Counted from the first letter of the stretch, positions 19,538 to 28,898 are shown. The stretch: 64,000 bases of DNA from Acidobacteriota bacterium (GCA_003225295.1 QHYZ01000107.1:1-64000); one strand, 5' to 3'. A program made the numbers and translations. Notes: generated by a model from the letters alone, not told the origin.

Positions 19538-20674
19538 CTAGCGTGTTTCTGCTAGAGAAACGGTCTTGCCCGTGGCTGCGGACTGTCTGGCCGCATCGAG
19601 TATTTCCGTCACAATCACATTCGTCTCGAGAGAAGATTGTCCGTCCGGTTTCAAGCCTCCTAACAGCACCGCTCGCAAATAGGAAACGGAATCTTCCTTT
19701 GTTTTCTCCAGTGGCTTGGCATCGGTCGACGTCTCCACTTCCTCGAGACGCCGCACACGCACGGTGTCACGCCCGACGGTGATGGCATAGCCCTTCTGCC
19801 CATACACTTCCATATCTTTTCTTGAGAACGGCCAATTCCAGGAAGCTTGCACGATCGCCTGTGCGTTTGGATACGTCAAGATGATGGTCGCTTCATCATC
19901 CACTCGCGGGTAGACATCCGGCTTGATTTGCTGCGTGACGGCGGTTACGGAGTCCGGTCTGTGGCCATCCATCAGCCAAGTGGCCAGGTCCGCGCCATAA
20001 CAGCCAAAATCAAACAGTGCGCCAGCGCCGTTTAATTTGGGATCGGTGAGCCAGGCGAGAAACTCCGGCCCGACTCCGATTTCTCTCGGGCCGCGATGGC
20101 CCGAGTGCACCACAATCTTTCGAATTCCCCCAATGGCGCTTTCGTGCGCCAGGTCGTAGACCGCTTGATTGCTGCGATACCAGGTCGTTTCGTAATTCAC
20201 CAAGACATGAATCCTACCCGCGCGCGCCGCTTTCTCGATGGCCAGCGCGTCTTCAAGGCTGACCGCCAGCGGCTTTTCCATCATTACTGGGACACCATAC
20301 CGCGCACAGATCTCCACCACGCGGCGATGATCGTAGGTATTGGTATACGCGAGTACCGCCTGAGGATGCGTCGCCTTCAGCATTTCCTCCAGATCGGAAT
20401 GGAACAGACCCGGTGCCAAGCCATAGCTCTTCGCGAAATGTGCCGCGAGCTGATGATCGCCTTCCGCGATTCCCACCACCTGCAAGTCCGTGCGCTTCTG
20501 AAACTGATCGAAGAATCCGAACGCGTGTCCGTGCGCCAGTCCCGCCAATGCGACGCGCAGCGGCGCTTCTTCCTTCTTGGCCGCTGGCTGCGCCTGTCCG
20601 CGGGAATCCGCGTTCGCGCCCGCCAACACGGCTAAGCTCATCACGAAAACAGCAAGTAAAGAATTGCGTCGCAT
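19538..20674 (-). CDS. exported Gfo/Idh/MocA-family oxidoreductase
   Basis: 378-residue NAD(P)-dependent sugar-type oxidoreductase. An export signal (MRRNSLLAVFVMSLAVLAGA) precedes a Rossmann domain starting PLRVALAGLAHGHAFGFF. The consensus EKP motif (Glu133-Lys134-Pro135) is present in VPVMMEKPLAVS. The C-terminal alpha/beta domain contains VHSGHRGPREIGVG and GAGALFDFGCYGADLATWL. The signal is not a clear twin-arginine motif although MRRN is basic, so how a cofactor enzyme would be exported is unclear. An AAGGAGG site precedes the ATG. Substrate unknown; neighbours give no pathway. Confidence 0.87.
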   Translation of the reverse strand: MRRNSLLAVFVMSLAVLAGANADSRGQAQPAAKKEEAPLRVALAGLAHGHAFGFFDQFQKRTDLQVVGIAEGDHQLAAHFAKSYGLAPGLFHSDLEEMLKATHPQAVLAYTNTYDHRRVVEICARYGVPVMMEKPLAVSLEDALAIEKAARAGRIHVLVNYETTWYRSNQAVYDLAHESAIGGIRKIVVHSGHRGPREIGVGPEFLAWLTDPKLNGAGALFDFGCYGADLATWLMDGHRPDSVTAVTQQIKPDVYPRVDDEATIILTYPNAQAIVQASWNWPFSRKDMEVYGQKGYAITVGRDTVRVRRLEEVETSTDAKPLEKTKEDSVSYLRAVLLGGLKPDGQSSLETNVIVTEILDAARQSAATGKTVSLAETR

Positions 20675-20868
20675 GGGCCTCCTTCAAGGCATTGGTTGGC
20701 TGCATTAGGAATCGACAGCTTCGCATTGCCGCGGTCCGCTGGCCTGCAAACAAACCAGACGATAAGCAGCAGTGAAGAATAGAAGCCCGGCCCGGATCGC
20801 GCAAACTGAACCGAAGAAACCGTGCGTCCGAAAATCATTGCTTCGCTCTGATACCTTCCGATTGAGTT

Positions 20869-21426
20869 TCAGTGCGGCCAAAGCCACCCAAAGGTGCCCG
20901 CGGTCAGCAAGCCGTAGACGAGTCCATCGAAGACTTCCTTCAGGGTCATTCCCCATGCCTGGCCCTTCCAGATGCCATTGCTCAGATGTCCCAGGCCGTA
21001 GGCGAGGAACGCCGCAGTACCTGCCACGCGGAAGACCGCCAGATAGTGTGCGCCGGGCGCGACCGTGTGCCCCGTGAGATAGGCGACGAAGAAACCGATG
21101 ACCAGGCAATAGGCGAACCACATCCCCAGGAACTTGGGCATGGCGGGTGGGCCACTGGGAAACACGGTTAGCATACCCACCGGACCTTGCTTGAGTTTTT
21201 CCACCATGGCGGGCGACTTCATCTCTTTGTGGCTGCAAAAAGGGAAATGATAGAGTCCCCGCTTTAAGCCCGCCGCTCGCAGGGCGGCAAGAAGCTTGTC
21301 TTCTTCGGGGAGCTGCTGGTAGTCGCTGCGGTGGTAAGGCAGAAGCATGTACATGATGGAGCTGGCGACGAAGACGATGACCGCTGACAGAATAATCGGG
21401 AACCAAAGAGCAGTGAGGGCAACCAT
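20869..21426 (-). CDS. four-TM membrane protein, unknown function
   Basis: 185-residue membrane protein beginning MVALTALWFPIILSAVIVFV, with three further hydrophobic helices in the C-terminal half (FLGMWFAYCLVIGFFVAYL, AVFRVAGTAAFLAYGLGHL and LVYGLLTAGTFGWLW). Between helices 1 and 2 is a soluble loop of about 60 residues containing LPYHRSDYQQLPEEDKLL and LYHFPFCSHKEMKSPAM. The ATG at 21,426 has AGGAGG directly upstream, and the in-frame extension to 21,501 is not used. I have seen no named family that fits. It lies about 190 bp upstream of the oxidoreductase on the same strand. Confidence 0.65.
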   Translation of the reverse strand: MVALTALWFPIILSAVIVFVASSIMYMLLPYHRSDYQQLPEEDKLLAALRAAGLKRGLYHFPFCSHKEMKSPAMVEKLKQGPVGMLTVFPSGPPAMPKFLGMWFAYCLVIGFFVAYLTGHTVAPGAHYLAVFRVAGTAAFLAYGLGHLSNGIWKGQAWGMTLKEVFDGLVYGLLTAGTFGWLWPH

Positions 21427-21553
21427 GGGCAACCTCCTAGGGCGAAGTTGAATGCCAAGCCCTTCGCGAAAGAGGCTATCTCCTGCTGGAGCCGTGGTCA
21501 AGGAGTCTCGAGCGGAGCTCGAGCGGAGCGCGCCCGTGCAAGAGCCAAAGATA

Positions 21554-21602
21554 AAGTGGGTTGTTTAAACAGGCAAAGTAATTGTTTGAGGAAGACCCAC
21601 TT
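21554..21602. other. inverted repeat AAGTGGGT / ACCCACTT with inner palindrome
   Basis: Eight-base arms (21,554-21,561 and 21,595-21,602) pair perfectly. The loop contains the ten-base palindrome TGTTTAAACA at 21,562-21,571. The region lies between two minus-strand genes and could be an operator or a weak hairpin. No T-tract follows, so it is not a good intrinsic terminator. Confidence 0.3.
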
Positions 21603-21727
21603 CTGCGGTAGGTTCCACCTTCGTCAGAATCTATTTTCAGCCATAGAAGGCGCTGATCCCTATCCGGTTGTCGCGGGAAAGTGTCGAGACGGAGAACAGA
21701 ATTGGGAATTTTGTTGTGCCACTTAAA

Positions 21728-22066
21728 TCAGGACGATTGGCGAAGCCTGTTCATCAAACTGGCTAGACGTGAGCGGTCTTCATCAATCACCCCTGTGAAC
21801 TTCAGTGCCAGTCCATCACCTGGCTCTACGCGCATGACAACAGCGTCAGCCCTGATCTGTCCCTCCTCAATTAGAAATTCCAGATTGACCGCGGAACCCA
21901 AGTTCCTTGGCGTTGGAGTCTCTAAAAACAGACCACCCAAACTCATATTCCGAACTCGTGAAATGTCTTCACGTCCGGCACAGCGCCAATCGACCCACAC
22001 CCCCGATGGCGGCGTCTTGACTCGCGACGTGAACCTTCTCGAAGGAGAAGCGGACTGTTTCAACAT
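21728..22066 (-). CDS. PilZ-domain protein
   Basis: 112-residue single-domain PilZ-like protein, expected to bind cyclic di-GMP. The pattern matches: a basic N-terminus with RRFTSRVKTPPSGVWVDW, then DISRVRNMSLGGLFLETPT corresponding to the (D/N)xSxxG element, then AVVMRVEPGDGLALKFTG. The canonical RxxxR is represented by the SRRFTSR stretch. It could be a c-di-GMP effector or a degenerate PilZ adaptor. No flagellar or pilus genes are nearby. Confidence 0.8.
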   Translation of the reverse strand: MLKQSASPSRRFTSRVKTPPSGVWVDWRCAGREDISRVRNMSLGGLFLETPTPRNLGSAVNLEFLIEEGQIRADAVVMRVEPGDGLALKFTGVIDEDRSRLASLMNRLRQSS

Positions 22067-22447
22067 GTTCCCACACGGCCTGCCTTAGGCACAGAGATAT
22101 CACCGTGCAAACGTACGCAGGTCTTGACGGGCGGGAGTCGTTGCGAACGATAGGTCTTAGAATAGCCGCGGGCGCTACTTTCGACCAAGTCCCCGCCTGT
22201 TAACTGGGGGACAACAGAGGCGCAATACTAGACTCAAGAAACTGCGATTGCAACATGAAAATTGGTCCGGCGCGGCGTTGCTGTAGCACACATAGATGGG
22301 ACTGGATTGGGAATCCGAGAGGCGGGACTCGCCTCGCTAGCCTGTTCGCAACCTTGGCATGCGGTAAGTGGCAGGAACCCACCGAAGGTATCCATCGCTT
22401 AGGCGTGGAACCAGTAGGAATCACCGGACTTTAGCCCGGGGAGGAGG
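22067..22447. other. intergenic region, no gene seen
   Basis: 381 bp between the PilZ gene and the end of the next minus-strand gene. A short minus-strand frame (22,200-22,424) lacks protein character. Nothing else is supported. Confidence 0.4.
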
Positions 22448-23986
22448 TCAACGTGGGGGCTTCGTGGGCGCATCGGTCGCTCCCTGGGGTTTAGCGATCG
22501 TGGAGAGCGTCTCCACATTGAACTTCTTATAGTCCCAATAGCGCGTTACTACGCTGGCCTTAATCCCCTTCACCAGCAGGAAGCGCACTCCAACGTGCGC
22601 CTCCATGTAGGTTGGCAGCCACACCTCGTTATTCACATAGGCCTGCTCAAAAACGAAGCTGGTGCCTTTCTGCAGATTCGCCAGCAAACCGCCGGCAATC
22701 TTCATATCGCCGGTAAAATATGCCTCCAGCCTTGCCACGTCGTGTGCTTTCTCGTCGATCCACACAACGCCGGCGAGCTTCTGCGCGAACTTTTCCACCA
22801 TCTTGTGCGGCCTGAACTCGGAATTCGGCTCGAAATCGAAAACCAACACATCCTGCCCACGAAAGCGCTCGCGGCGCGGATTCACGAACTGGCATGCCCG
22901 CAAGAATACCTCAATCCCCGGCTCCTCTTTTTCGTCGCTCTTCCCTTCTTCTTTGGCCTTTTCCTCTTTGGCTTCTTTCTTGACTTTGCGCTTCTGCAGC
23001 TCCTCGATGCGTTTCTGTGTCTTTTCGTTTTCTTTCTTCTGTTCTTCTGCGCTCAGGGGCTTGCCGTCTTTTTTCACCCGCGTGGTCACTTCCTGCCCGC
23101 TGAGATAGAAAAAAGTGTACTCGTTGGCCTCGCGCTTCTTCACTCGGCCGTCGCCCTCGAACTCCGTCTCCTCCTCGGACTGCGACCCGGCATAATTCTC
23201 CTTGATCTTGTCGATGGCCTTCTGATTGTCGTCAATCTCTTTGAACAGCGCCTTCAGGTCCGGCAATTTGACTTGTGATTTGATCGGGAAATCAAAGACG
23301 CGTTCGCCGACGGTTCCGTTGATCACCGCGCGTGTCACGCTGATGACGTATTTCTCGTTTCCCCGGTGCAGCTCGATCTTGTTAGGTAATTTCACGCCAT
23401 CAACGGTTCGGTAGTCGTCATAGAGGATCTCTTCCTCCACACCGCCAACGGTCGCCGCCTCCTTCACGATGAGGTGAGTCTGCGGATCGAAGAACGCTTG
23501 TCGCTTTACACCCGTAGCCGTGGTTACCTCGACTTCGAGCGCATCTTTCCCGCGCACCTCTGCGTGTCCCACGGGCGCCAATGTGACCTTGCTCTTCTTG
23601 AGATTGAGCAGCCGCGAATTGTAATATTGCGCTGCCGCTTCCAGTTGCATCCCTTCGGGACCCACCAGCGTGCCAAGCTCACCTGCTGCATTGCGGTGCC
23701 ACGCGGACTTCCCGTTGTACGCCTCGATCAGATTCTTTTCCCCAACCAGCAATTCCGAGTAGTAGCGATTCGGTAGCTTGGTATCCAACGTGTACGTCCC
23801 CGACTTCCCGTCGACACTCGTAAAGGTCCCTTCGAGCGTCAACGTCTGGATTTTGGCCAGTGCCCGGCCACCTCCTGCGGCCTTCACGTACTGTTCCACA
23901 ATCCTCCCCGCTTCCTGGGCGCGGGCGGGATCGGCCCCGCCGGTGAGCAAGCATGCGATAAATGCGATGAACAGACGTGTGCGCAT
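22448..23986 (-). CDS. secreted protein with lysine/glutamate-rich coiled segment
   Basis: 512-residue exported protein with a signal peptide (MRTRLFIAFIACLLTGGADP, cleavage near ARAQ). The N-terminal half resembles outer-membrane lipoprotein-sorting (LolA/LolB-like) beta proteins: an EQYVKAAGGGRALAKIQTLT opening, then ATGVKRQAFFDPQTHLIVKE and YDDYRTVDGVKLPNKIEL. Residues about 300-350 are a highly charged helix rich in Lys and Glu. The C-terminal part (FDFEPNSEFRPHKMVEKFAQ, ARLEAYFTGDMKIAGGLLAN) looks like a second copy of the same fold. The frame opens at a TTG (23,995), but the ATG at 23,986 is preferred. Function unknown. Confidence 0.72.
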   Translation of the reverse strand: MRTRLFIAFIACLLTGGADPARAQEAGRIVEQYVKAAGGGRALAKIQTLTLEGTFTSVDGKSGTYTLDTKLPNRYYSELLVGEKNLIEAYNGKSAWHRNAAGELGTLVGPEGMQLEAAAQYYNSRLLNLKKSKVTLAPVGHAEVRGKDALEVEVTTATGVKRQAFFDPQTHLIVKEAATVGGVEEEILYDDYRTVDGVKLPNKIELHRGNEKYVISVTRAVINGTVGERVFDFPIKSQVKLPDLKALFKEIDDNQKAIDKIKENYAGSQSEEETEFEGDGRVKKREANEYTFFYLSGQEVTTRVKKDGKPLSAEEQKKENEKTQKRIEELQKRKVKKEAKEEKAKEEGKSDEKEEPGIEVFLRACQFVNPRRERFRGQDVLVFDFEPNSEFRPHKMVEKFAQKLAGVVWIDEKAHDVARLEAYFTGDMKIAGGLLANLQKGTSFVFEQAYVNNEVWLPTYMEAHVGVRFLLVKGIKASVVTRYWDYKKFNVETLSTIAKPQGATDAPTKPPR

Positions 23987-24122
23987 GAGGTCCAACTATA
24001 GGAACGCAACTCTGACGAAAAAGTTTCCCACAATTCTTGGGTGGCAGGGACACGGCACAGCACCTGGTAGGGGCCCAGCCCGCCGCGGCGGCAAACCTCT
24101 ATGGGTGCAACCCTGGCTGGAG

Positions 24123-25466
24123 TTATTGCGCCTTTGGCCGTTTCGAGTACTTCTCGTAGAGGCGGAGATGCCGGTTGTCCATGGACGTGCGCTGCCCCCG
24201 AATGAAGAGGTACATGACGTCAGTGGTCAGTTCAAGCGGGTCGCCGTTGGTCACGATGAGGTTGGCGATTTTGCCTTGTTCGAGGGTCCCGATTTGACCG
24301 TCGAGCCCGAAAATCCGCGCTGGATAAAGCGTCACGGCCTTGAGCGCTTCGTCATACGGCAGGCCATAAGCGACGGCGTTTGCAGCATTTTGTCCCAACC
24401 GTCGCGCGAAAGAGTTATCGAAACTCGCGAAGGCGAACTTCACGCCGGCAGCTGCAAGCTCCGCCGGCTGGGAAAGCAACCGATCGTAGGAATCGTCCTC
24501 GTCGAGCGGGAGCGTGAGTAACGGCCGGAGGATTACCGGAACGCTTTTGGAACGGAGGAGGTCTTTAACCTTGTAGGCCTCCGAACCGCCGGCAAGGATC
24601 ATCCTCAGACCCTGCTTGTCGCAAAACTCAACTGCATTGCGGATCTCGCGTGAGCGGTCCGCAAAGACCAGGAGCGGCAGCTCGCCGCGAACAACCGGGG
24701 CAAGCGCTTCGAGCTTCAGGTCGCGATCGTACCTGGCGGCGGAGCCCTTTTCCATTGCCAGGGCGTAGTGCCGGGCGCGCTCCACCCAGTCCGTGATCTC
24801 ATTCACCTGTTTGTCGTATTCCTGCTTGGCCTCGCTGAAGGGCTTTTCCTTTCGCGAAAAAGTGGTCAAGTCAAAAGTGTGCGTTTCGATCTCCGGCCAA
24901 TTGAGCACCATCGCCGCGCTCTTCTTGATGAGCATTTCGTCGATGGTCCAACCGGCGAGGTGAATGGCCGAGGCTTGTCCGCCAATCACGCCGCCTGAGC
25001 CGTTCGAGTCAAAGCCGCCGCCGCCGGGAACGGCAAGAACTTCGGTGATACCCGCGGCGCGGGTGACGGGGATGTGCTCGCTCGAGGGAGACACGGCCGC
25101 GGCTGCAACAACGTCCGGGTTGTAATTTCCCGTCTCCGTCGAATCCACGGTGGCGCTGACTGCCCCGATCTCCCGCAACCCCATCTGGGTGATCGAGTCG
25201 AAGATTCCCGGGTAGACCTGCAGTCCTTTTGCATCGATCACCTGGGCCTCTGCAGGGACCTCAATGCCGACGCCAACGGCCGCGATTTTTCCATCGCGAA
25301 TGAGGAGCGTGCCATCTTCGATGGCACTCCCAGCGAGCGTAAAGATTTTCGCATGAGTCAGAGCGTAAGTAGCGGAAGGCTGCGATTGCGCGCATGCCCG
25401 CCCAGACAGAGCGCAAACCGCGGCGAGCATCAGTCCAATACGGCGAATGATGGATGACGTCTTCAC
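24123..25466 (-). CDS. amidohydrolase-like protein without HxH motif (third gene of trio)
   Basis: 447-residue exported amidohydrolase-superfamily protein (signal IRRIGLMLAAVCALSGRACA). The composite beta-sandwich is recognisable (THAKIFTLAGSAIEDGTLLI, DGKIAAVGVGIEVPAEAQ), as is the closing segment DGQIGTLEQGKIANLIVTNG. The first metal-binding strand, normally PGxxDxHxH, reads VYPGIFDSITQMG, so both His ligands are absent. Metal-dependent hydrolysis is therefore doubtful unless ligands come from elsewhere. The GTG start overlaps the stop of the preceding gene (GTGA), indicating translational coupling. Last gene of a three-gene operon. Confidence 0.82.
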   Translation of the reverse strand: MKTSSIIRRIGLMLAAVCALSGRACAQSQPSATYALTHAKIFTLAGSAIEDGTLLIRDGKIAAVGVGIEVPAEAQVIDAKGLQVYPGIFDSITQMGLREIGAVSATVDSTETGNYNPDVVAAAAVSPSSEHIPVTRAAGITEVLAVPGGGGFDSNGSGGVIGGQASAIHLAGWTIDEMLIKKSAAMVLNWPEIETHTFDLTTFSRKEKPFSEAKQEYDKQVNEITDWVERARHYALAMEKGSAARYDRDLKLEALAPVVRGELPLLVFADRSREIRNAVEFCDKQGLRMILAGGSEAYKVKDLLRSKSVPVILRPLLTLPLDEDDSYDRLLSQPAELAAAGVKFAFASFDNSFARRLGQNAANAVAYGLPYDEALKAVTLYPARIFGLDGQIGTLEQGKIANLIVTNGDPLELTTDVMYLFIRGQRTSMDNRHLRLYEKYSKRPKAQ

Positions 25467-26992
25467 CGCTCACCCCCGGGCAGAACGGGCGCCGCCGATT
25501 CGAGAGGCGGCCCGGGGTTTTTTTCCGGCTTCTTTTCTTCCGGCTTTTTCTCTCCGGGTTTCTTTTCGGCGGGCTTTTGTAGAATGGGCACGGTAGCATC
25601 GGGCTTCTTGTCTTCCGGCTTCTTTTCCGCGGATTTTTTAAATTTGTCGATGAGCGCCTTCTTTTCTTTTTCGCGCTCGGAGTGTTCGGCCGTGTCGCGC
25701 TGGCGGTCGAAGTAGACGCGACCGTCGATCAGTGTTTTCTGCACAACGGCATAAGCGCTCAATGGATCGTGATTGTAAATCGCGAGGTCGGCGTCTTTCC
25801 CCACGTCAATCGTGCCCACGCGATTGTCGATGCCGAGCTGCACGGCGGGATTCAGGGTGACCATCTTGAGCGCTTCGTCGTGCGAGAGGCCGCCAAACTT
25901 CATGCTCTTGGCGGCTTCCTGATTCAAGTGCGTGGCTTCTTCGGCGTCGTCGGAATTGATGGAGACGACCACGCCGCGGCGGGTCATCAGCGCGGCGTTG
26001 TACGGAATCGCATCATAGGCTTCCACTTTGTAGGCCCACCAATCGGAAAAAGTGGAAGCGCCAACTCCGGCGGTAGCCAATTCATCAGCGACTTTATACC
26101 CTTCAAGAACGTGCTGAAAGGTGCGGACTTTGAAACCGAACTCTTTCGCAACGCGAAGGAGCATCAGGATTTCATCCTCCCGGTAGCAGTGTGAGTGAAC
26201 GTAGCGCTTGCCTTCCAGCACTTCGACGAGCGGTTCGAGGCGCAGATCGCGGCGCGGCGGAATGAGATTTTTTTCACCAGCGGCGAGGCGCTTGCCATAG
26301 TCCTGCCACGATTTCTGGTAGTCCCGGGCTTCACTAAACGCGCTGCGAATGGTCTCTTCGACTCCCATACGCGTGGAAGGATACCGCCGGGGCTGACCCG
26401 GGATACTGAAATTCGAGCGCTTGGGATTCTCGCCGAGTGCGAACTTGATGCCGGGAAGCGCGCCTTCGAACGGCAACTTCGCGGCGGGCTGCCCCCAGCG
26501 CAGCTTGATGACCAGCGTTTGTCCGCCAATGGCATTGGCCGAGCCGTGAAGAATGTTCGCCGCCGTGACTCCGCCCGCTAAATCACGATAGATGTCGATG
26601 TCCTCCGGATTCAAGATCTCCGCCATGTTCACCATCGAGGAGACGGAAACGCTGCCCTCGTTGATGCTTTCCGCGGCGATGTGGGAGTGGCAGTCGATAA
26701 TGCCGGGCATGACGAATTGCCCCGCGGCGTCGATCACCTGAGCGTCTTTCGGTGCATTGATGGACTGGCTGACTTCGGCGATCTTGCCATCCTTAATAAG
26801 GATGGAGCCGCGCTCGATCGTCCCATGCGAGACGGTCAGGATAGTGGCGTTTCGAATCAGAATGACGGCGGCCGCGTCAGGCGGATTTGCTGCGCTTGCC
26901 GAACGCGGAAAGTAACCTAGGCACAGGACCCCAAGAAGGCCGAGGAACAAAGTCCCCAGGCCGTGCGCGTTTAGCACCTTCGAGATTCTCAC
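25463..26992 (-). CDS. amidohydrolase with intact HxH motif (second gene of trio)
   Basis: 509-residue exported metal-dependent amidohydrolase of the imidazolonepropionase-like/prolidase type. An N-terminal hydrophobic signal (LGTLFLGLLGVLCLGYF) is followed by the metal site GQFVMPGIIDCHSHIAAES, which keeps HxH. A further metal-ligand candidate is in VRTFQHVLEGYKVADEL, and NSDDAEEATHLNQEAAKS supplies the late Asp. GTIDVGKDADLAIYNHDPLS is the usual C-terminal strand. The tail (about residues 435-509) is a low-complexity Lys/Pro/Glu-rich segment. GTG start overlaps the upstream stop by four bases. Substrate unknown. Confidence 0.87.
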   Translation of the reverse strand: MRISKVLNAHGLGTLFLGLLGVLCLGYFPRSASAANPPDAAAVILIRNATILTVSHGTIERGSILIKDGKIAEVSQSINAPKDAQVIDAAGQFVMPGIIDCHSHIAAESINEGSVSVSSMVNMAEILNPEDIDIYRDLAGGVTAANILHGSANAIGGQTLVIKLRWGQPAAKLPFEGALPGIKFALGENPKRSNFSIPGQPRRYPSTRMGVEETIRSAFSEARDYQKSWQDYGKRLAAGEKNLIPPRRDLRLEPLVEVLEGKRYVHSHCYREDEILMLLRVAKEFGFKVRTFQHVLEGYKVADELATAGVGASTFSDWWAYKVEAYDAIPYNAALMTRRGVVVSINSDDAEEATHLNQEAAKSMKFGGLSHDEALKMVTLNPAVQLGIDNRVGTIDVGKDADLAIYNHDPLSAYAVVQKTLIDGRVYFDRQRDTAEHSEREKEKKALIDKFKKSAEKKPEDKKPDATVPILQKPAEKKPGEKKPEEKKPEKNPGPPLESAAPVLPGGER

Positions 26993-28671
26993 TGTGCGCC
27001 TCCGCGGTTGACCAGCGCTGATGAAACTGCGCTGGGTTTGACGCCGGTAAACTCGAGCGAGAGACCCCGCACGCTGATGCTGCCCTTCAACGAAGTCCCA
27101 TCAAACGTGCCTGCGAAGATGACGTCCGCCGTCGATCCCTCGAGCGGAATGTTAATGGTGAAGCTGAATTTGTCCACGCTCAAATATCCGCTAATGACTG
27201 AGGCGGTGCCGCGCTTGCTGGTCACGGTGCCGGAGATGGTGCCGTCCCTGTCCATGGCGAGGTCGGCGGTGGCTTGCTCGGGACCATCGGGCGTGGTGTA
27301 GGAAAGGTTCCATTTACCGGTGAGGTCGCCTTTCGGCGGCTCCTTGGGTTTCTCCGGCTCGCGAACTTCAAACCGATGGCCGTCGACGAAAACCATCTTG
27401 ATCTTCGTTTTTTCCTCGAAGAGATCACCATCGGTGACGACTAGATTGGCGATTTTCCCGTTTTCGAGCGAGCCCAGGCGGTCGGCGACACCGAAGATTT
27501 CCGCCGGCGACAGCGTCAGCGCGCGAAGTGCCGCGTCCGGCGCGAGGCCCGCGTCAATCGATTTCTTCGCGGCTTTGAGGGTGTCCTTTGGCGCAGTGAT
27601 GCCGCCGGAATAAAACGCGAACTTGACGCCGGCTTTGACCAGCGCCGCCGGTGAGGACGGTGCGCGGTCGCGGAACTGCAGCGTTCGAAGCGATGGCTTG
27701 TCCTCGGGATCGGCGTCTTTGTCGGCTTCGGGCCACTTGAGATTCACGAGCACGGGAAGTTTTTTTGTGGCGATTTCCGAAGCAACTTCGTATGCCATCT
27801 GTCCACCGTAAATGACGCCATTGACATGCCAGCGATCGACCAGTTCGAGGGCGCGGCGGAGCTGGACTGAATTGTTCGCAGGAATCAAGACCAGCGCGTG
27901 ATCTTCCAGCGCATCGGCGAGCGCCGCTTCGGTGCGGTCATAACGGGGCCGCGCCACGCTGCGGGGATTCTTTTCGTAAGCAGCCTGCGCCTTGGTGCTC
28001 CACTCGGTGTCCAGCCAGACCTGGTGAAGGTAAGCAAGCACGCCCATGATGGAACTGGGAAACCCGCCCCCGAATCCTCTCGAGGTCTGAAATACCACGG
28101 GAATCGCCACCGGCGATTTGACCACCAGCTCCCCGGCGCGTTCGCCTGTCAGATCCAGAACCGCTGCCTGCCCCGGAAGAATTCCGCCCTTTGGCGCGGA
28201 AACAACGGTGGTGAATCCTGCGCTGCGCCAGGTTTCGATGCGCTTGTCGCTCAGGCTGACCTCGTCCGCGGCGCTACGCCATGGCGTCGAGTAGGGCCGG
28301 TCCTCCGGACCCCGCGCGCTCTCTTGCGCGCCACGCGGACTACCTTCAGCAGTCCCCGGGGGAGCGGGAATCCCCACATCAGTGAATGAATCGAACAGGC
28401 CCGGGTACACGGTCAACCCCTGGCCTTCGATGACCCAAGCCTCCGGCGGGACCGCGACGTCTCTCCCCACGGCCGTTATGAGACCGCGAGAGATGACAAT
28501 GCTGGCGTTTTCGACTGGCGGCCCGGAAACGCGTACGACTTTGGCGCCGCGGATGACGAAGTATTGCGGCTCGCCACCTTGTGCCTGAAGAGACGGTGCG
28601 GCAGCGAAGAGAGTCAAAAGAGCCGTGAAACAGACCGCTAGTTCACCCCTGAGAATCAGGTTGGAAGGCAT
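26989..28671 (-). CDS. amidohydrolase-like protein without HxH, with C-terminal beta domain (first gene of trio)
   Basis: 560-residue exported member of the same superfamily (signal LAVCFTALLTLFAAAPSLQA). The family frame is clear (RGAKVVRVSGPPVENASIVI, DRLGSLENGKIANLVVTDGD), but the first metal strand reads VYPGLFDSFTDVG, lacking HxH. After about residue 445 a separate domain of about 110 residues follows, rich in beta strands (GDLTGKWNLSYTTPDGPEQA, ... SGTVTSKRGTASVISGYLS); the other two genes lack it. GAGGAG precedes the ATG. It opens the operon, so the two flanking genes may encode non-catalytic subunits around the active middle enzyme. Confidence 0.83.
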   Translation of the reverse strand: MPSNLILRGELAVCFTALLTLFAAAPSLQAQGGEPQYFVIRGAKVVRVSGPPVENASIVISRGLITAVGRDVAVPPEAWVIEGQGLTVYPGLFDSFTDVGIPAPPGTAEGSPRGAQESARGPEDRPYSTPWRSAADEVSLSDKRIETWRSAGFTTVVSAPKGGILPGQAAVLDLTGERAGELVVKSPVAIPVVFQTSRGFGGGFPSSIMGVLAYLHQVWLDTEWSTKAQAAYEKNPRSVARPRYDRTEAALADALEDHALVLIPANNSVQLRRALELVDRWHVNGVIYGGQMAYEVASEIATKKLPVLVNLKWPEADKDADPEDKPSLRTLQFRDRAPSSPAALVKAGVKFAFYSGGITAPKDTLKAAKKSIDAGLAPDAALRALTLSPAEIFGVADRLGSLENGKIANLVVTDGDLFEEKTKIKMVFVDGHRFEVREPEKPKEPPKGDLTGKWNLSYTTPDGPEQATADLAMDRDGTISGTVTSKRGTASVISGYLSVDKFSFTINIPLEGSTADVIFAGTFDGTSLKGSISVRGLSLEFTGVKPSAVSSALVNRGGAQ

Positions 28672-28780
28672 GCCAGACTCCTCGTGAAGGCTTTGAAAGG
28701 AAACCGTCCCCCGGCAACCGTAAAGGTAGACGGATGAGGCTAGTGGGAAGTTTCGGAAGAGTCAAGAAGAGGGGCGCTGG

Positions 28781-28815
28781 AAAAAAAGGAAAAAACCCGG
28801 AAACAAAATGCCGGG
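28781..28815 (-). terminator. intrinsic-terminator-like hairpin ahead of the amidohydrolase operon
   Basis: Read on the minus strand, CCCGG and CCGGG (28,811-28,815 and 28,796-28,800) pair across a ten-base loop and are followed by TTTTTT, CC and seven more T (28,795-28,781). It lies only about 110 bp upstream of the first amidohydrolase start. It could stop antisense transcription from padR or act as a leader attenuator. The stem is short (5-6 bp). Confidence 0.4.
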
Positions 28816-28862
28816 GTCTTTCGTTTCTTCTATTGCATTCCCATAGGGACGGTGGCATATAG

Positions 28863-28879
28863 ATATGGGTATCCCATAT
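28863..28879 (+). promoter_or_regulatory. palindromic operator ahead of padR
   Basis: Perfect seven-base arms ATATGGG and CCCATAT flank a TAT spacer, 19 bp before the padR ATG. The AT-rich sequence just upstream (CATATAGATAT) could supply a -10 element. PadR-type repressors usually bind such dyads in their own promoters, so autorepression of padR and the coupled permease genes is the likely role. Confidence 0.6.
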
Positions 28880-28898
28880 AAGCTACCGGAGAAAAACG

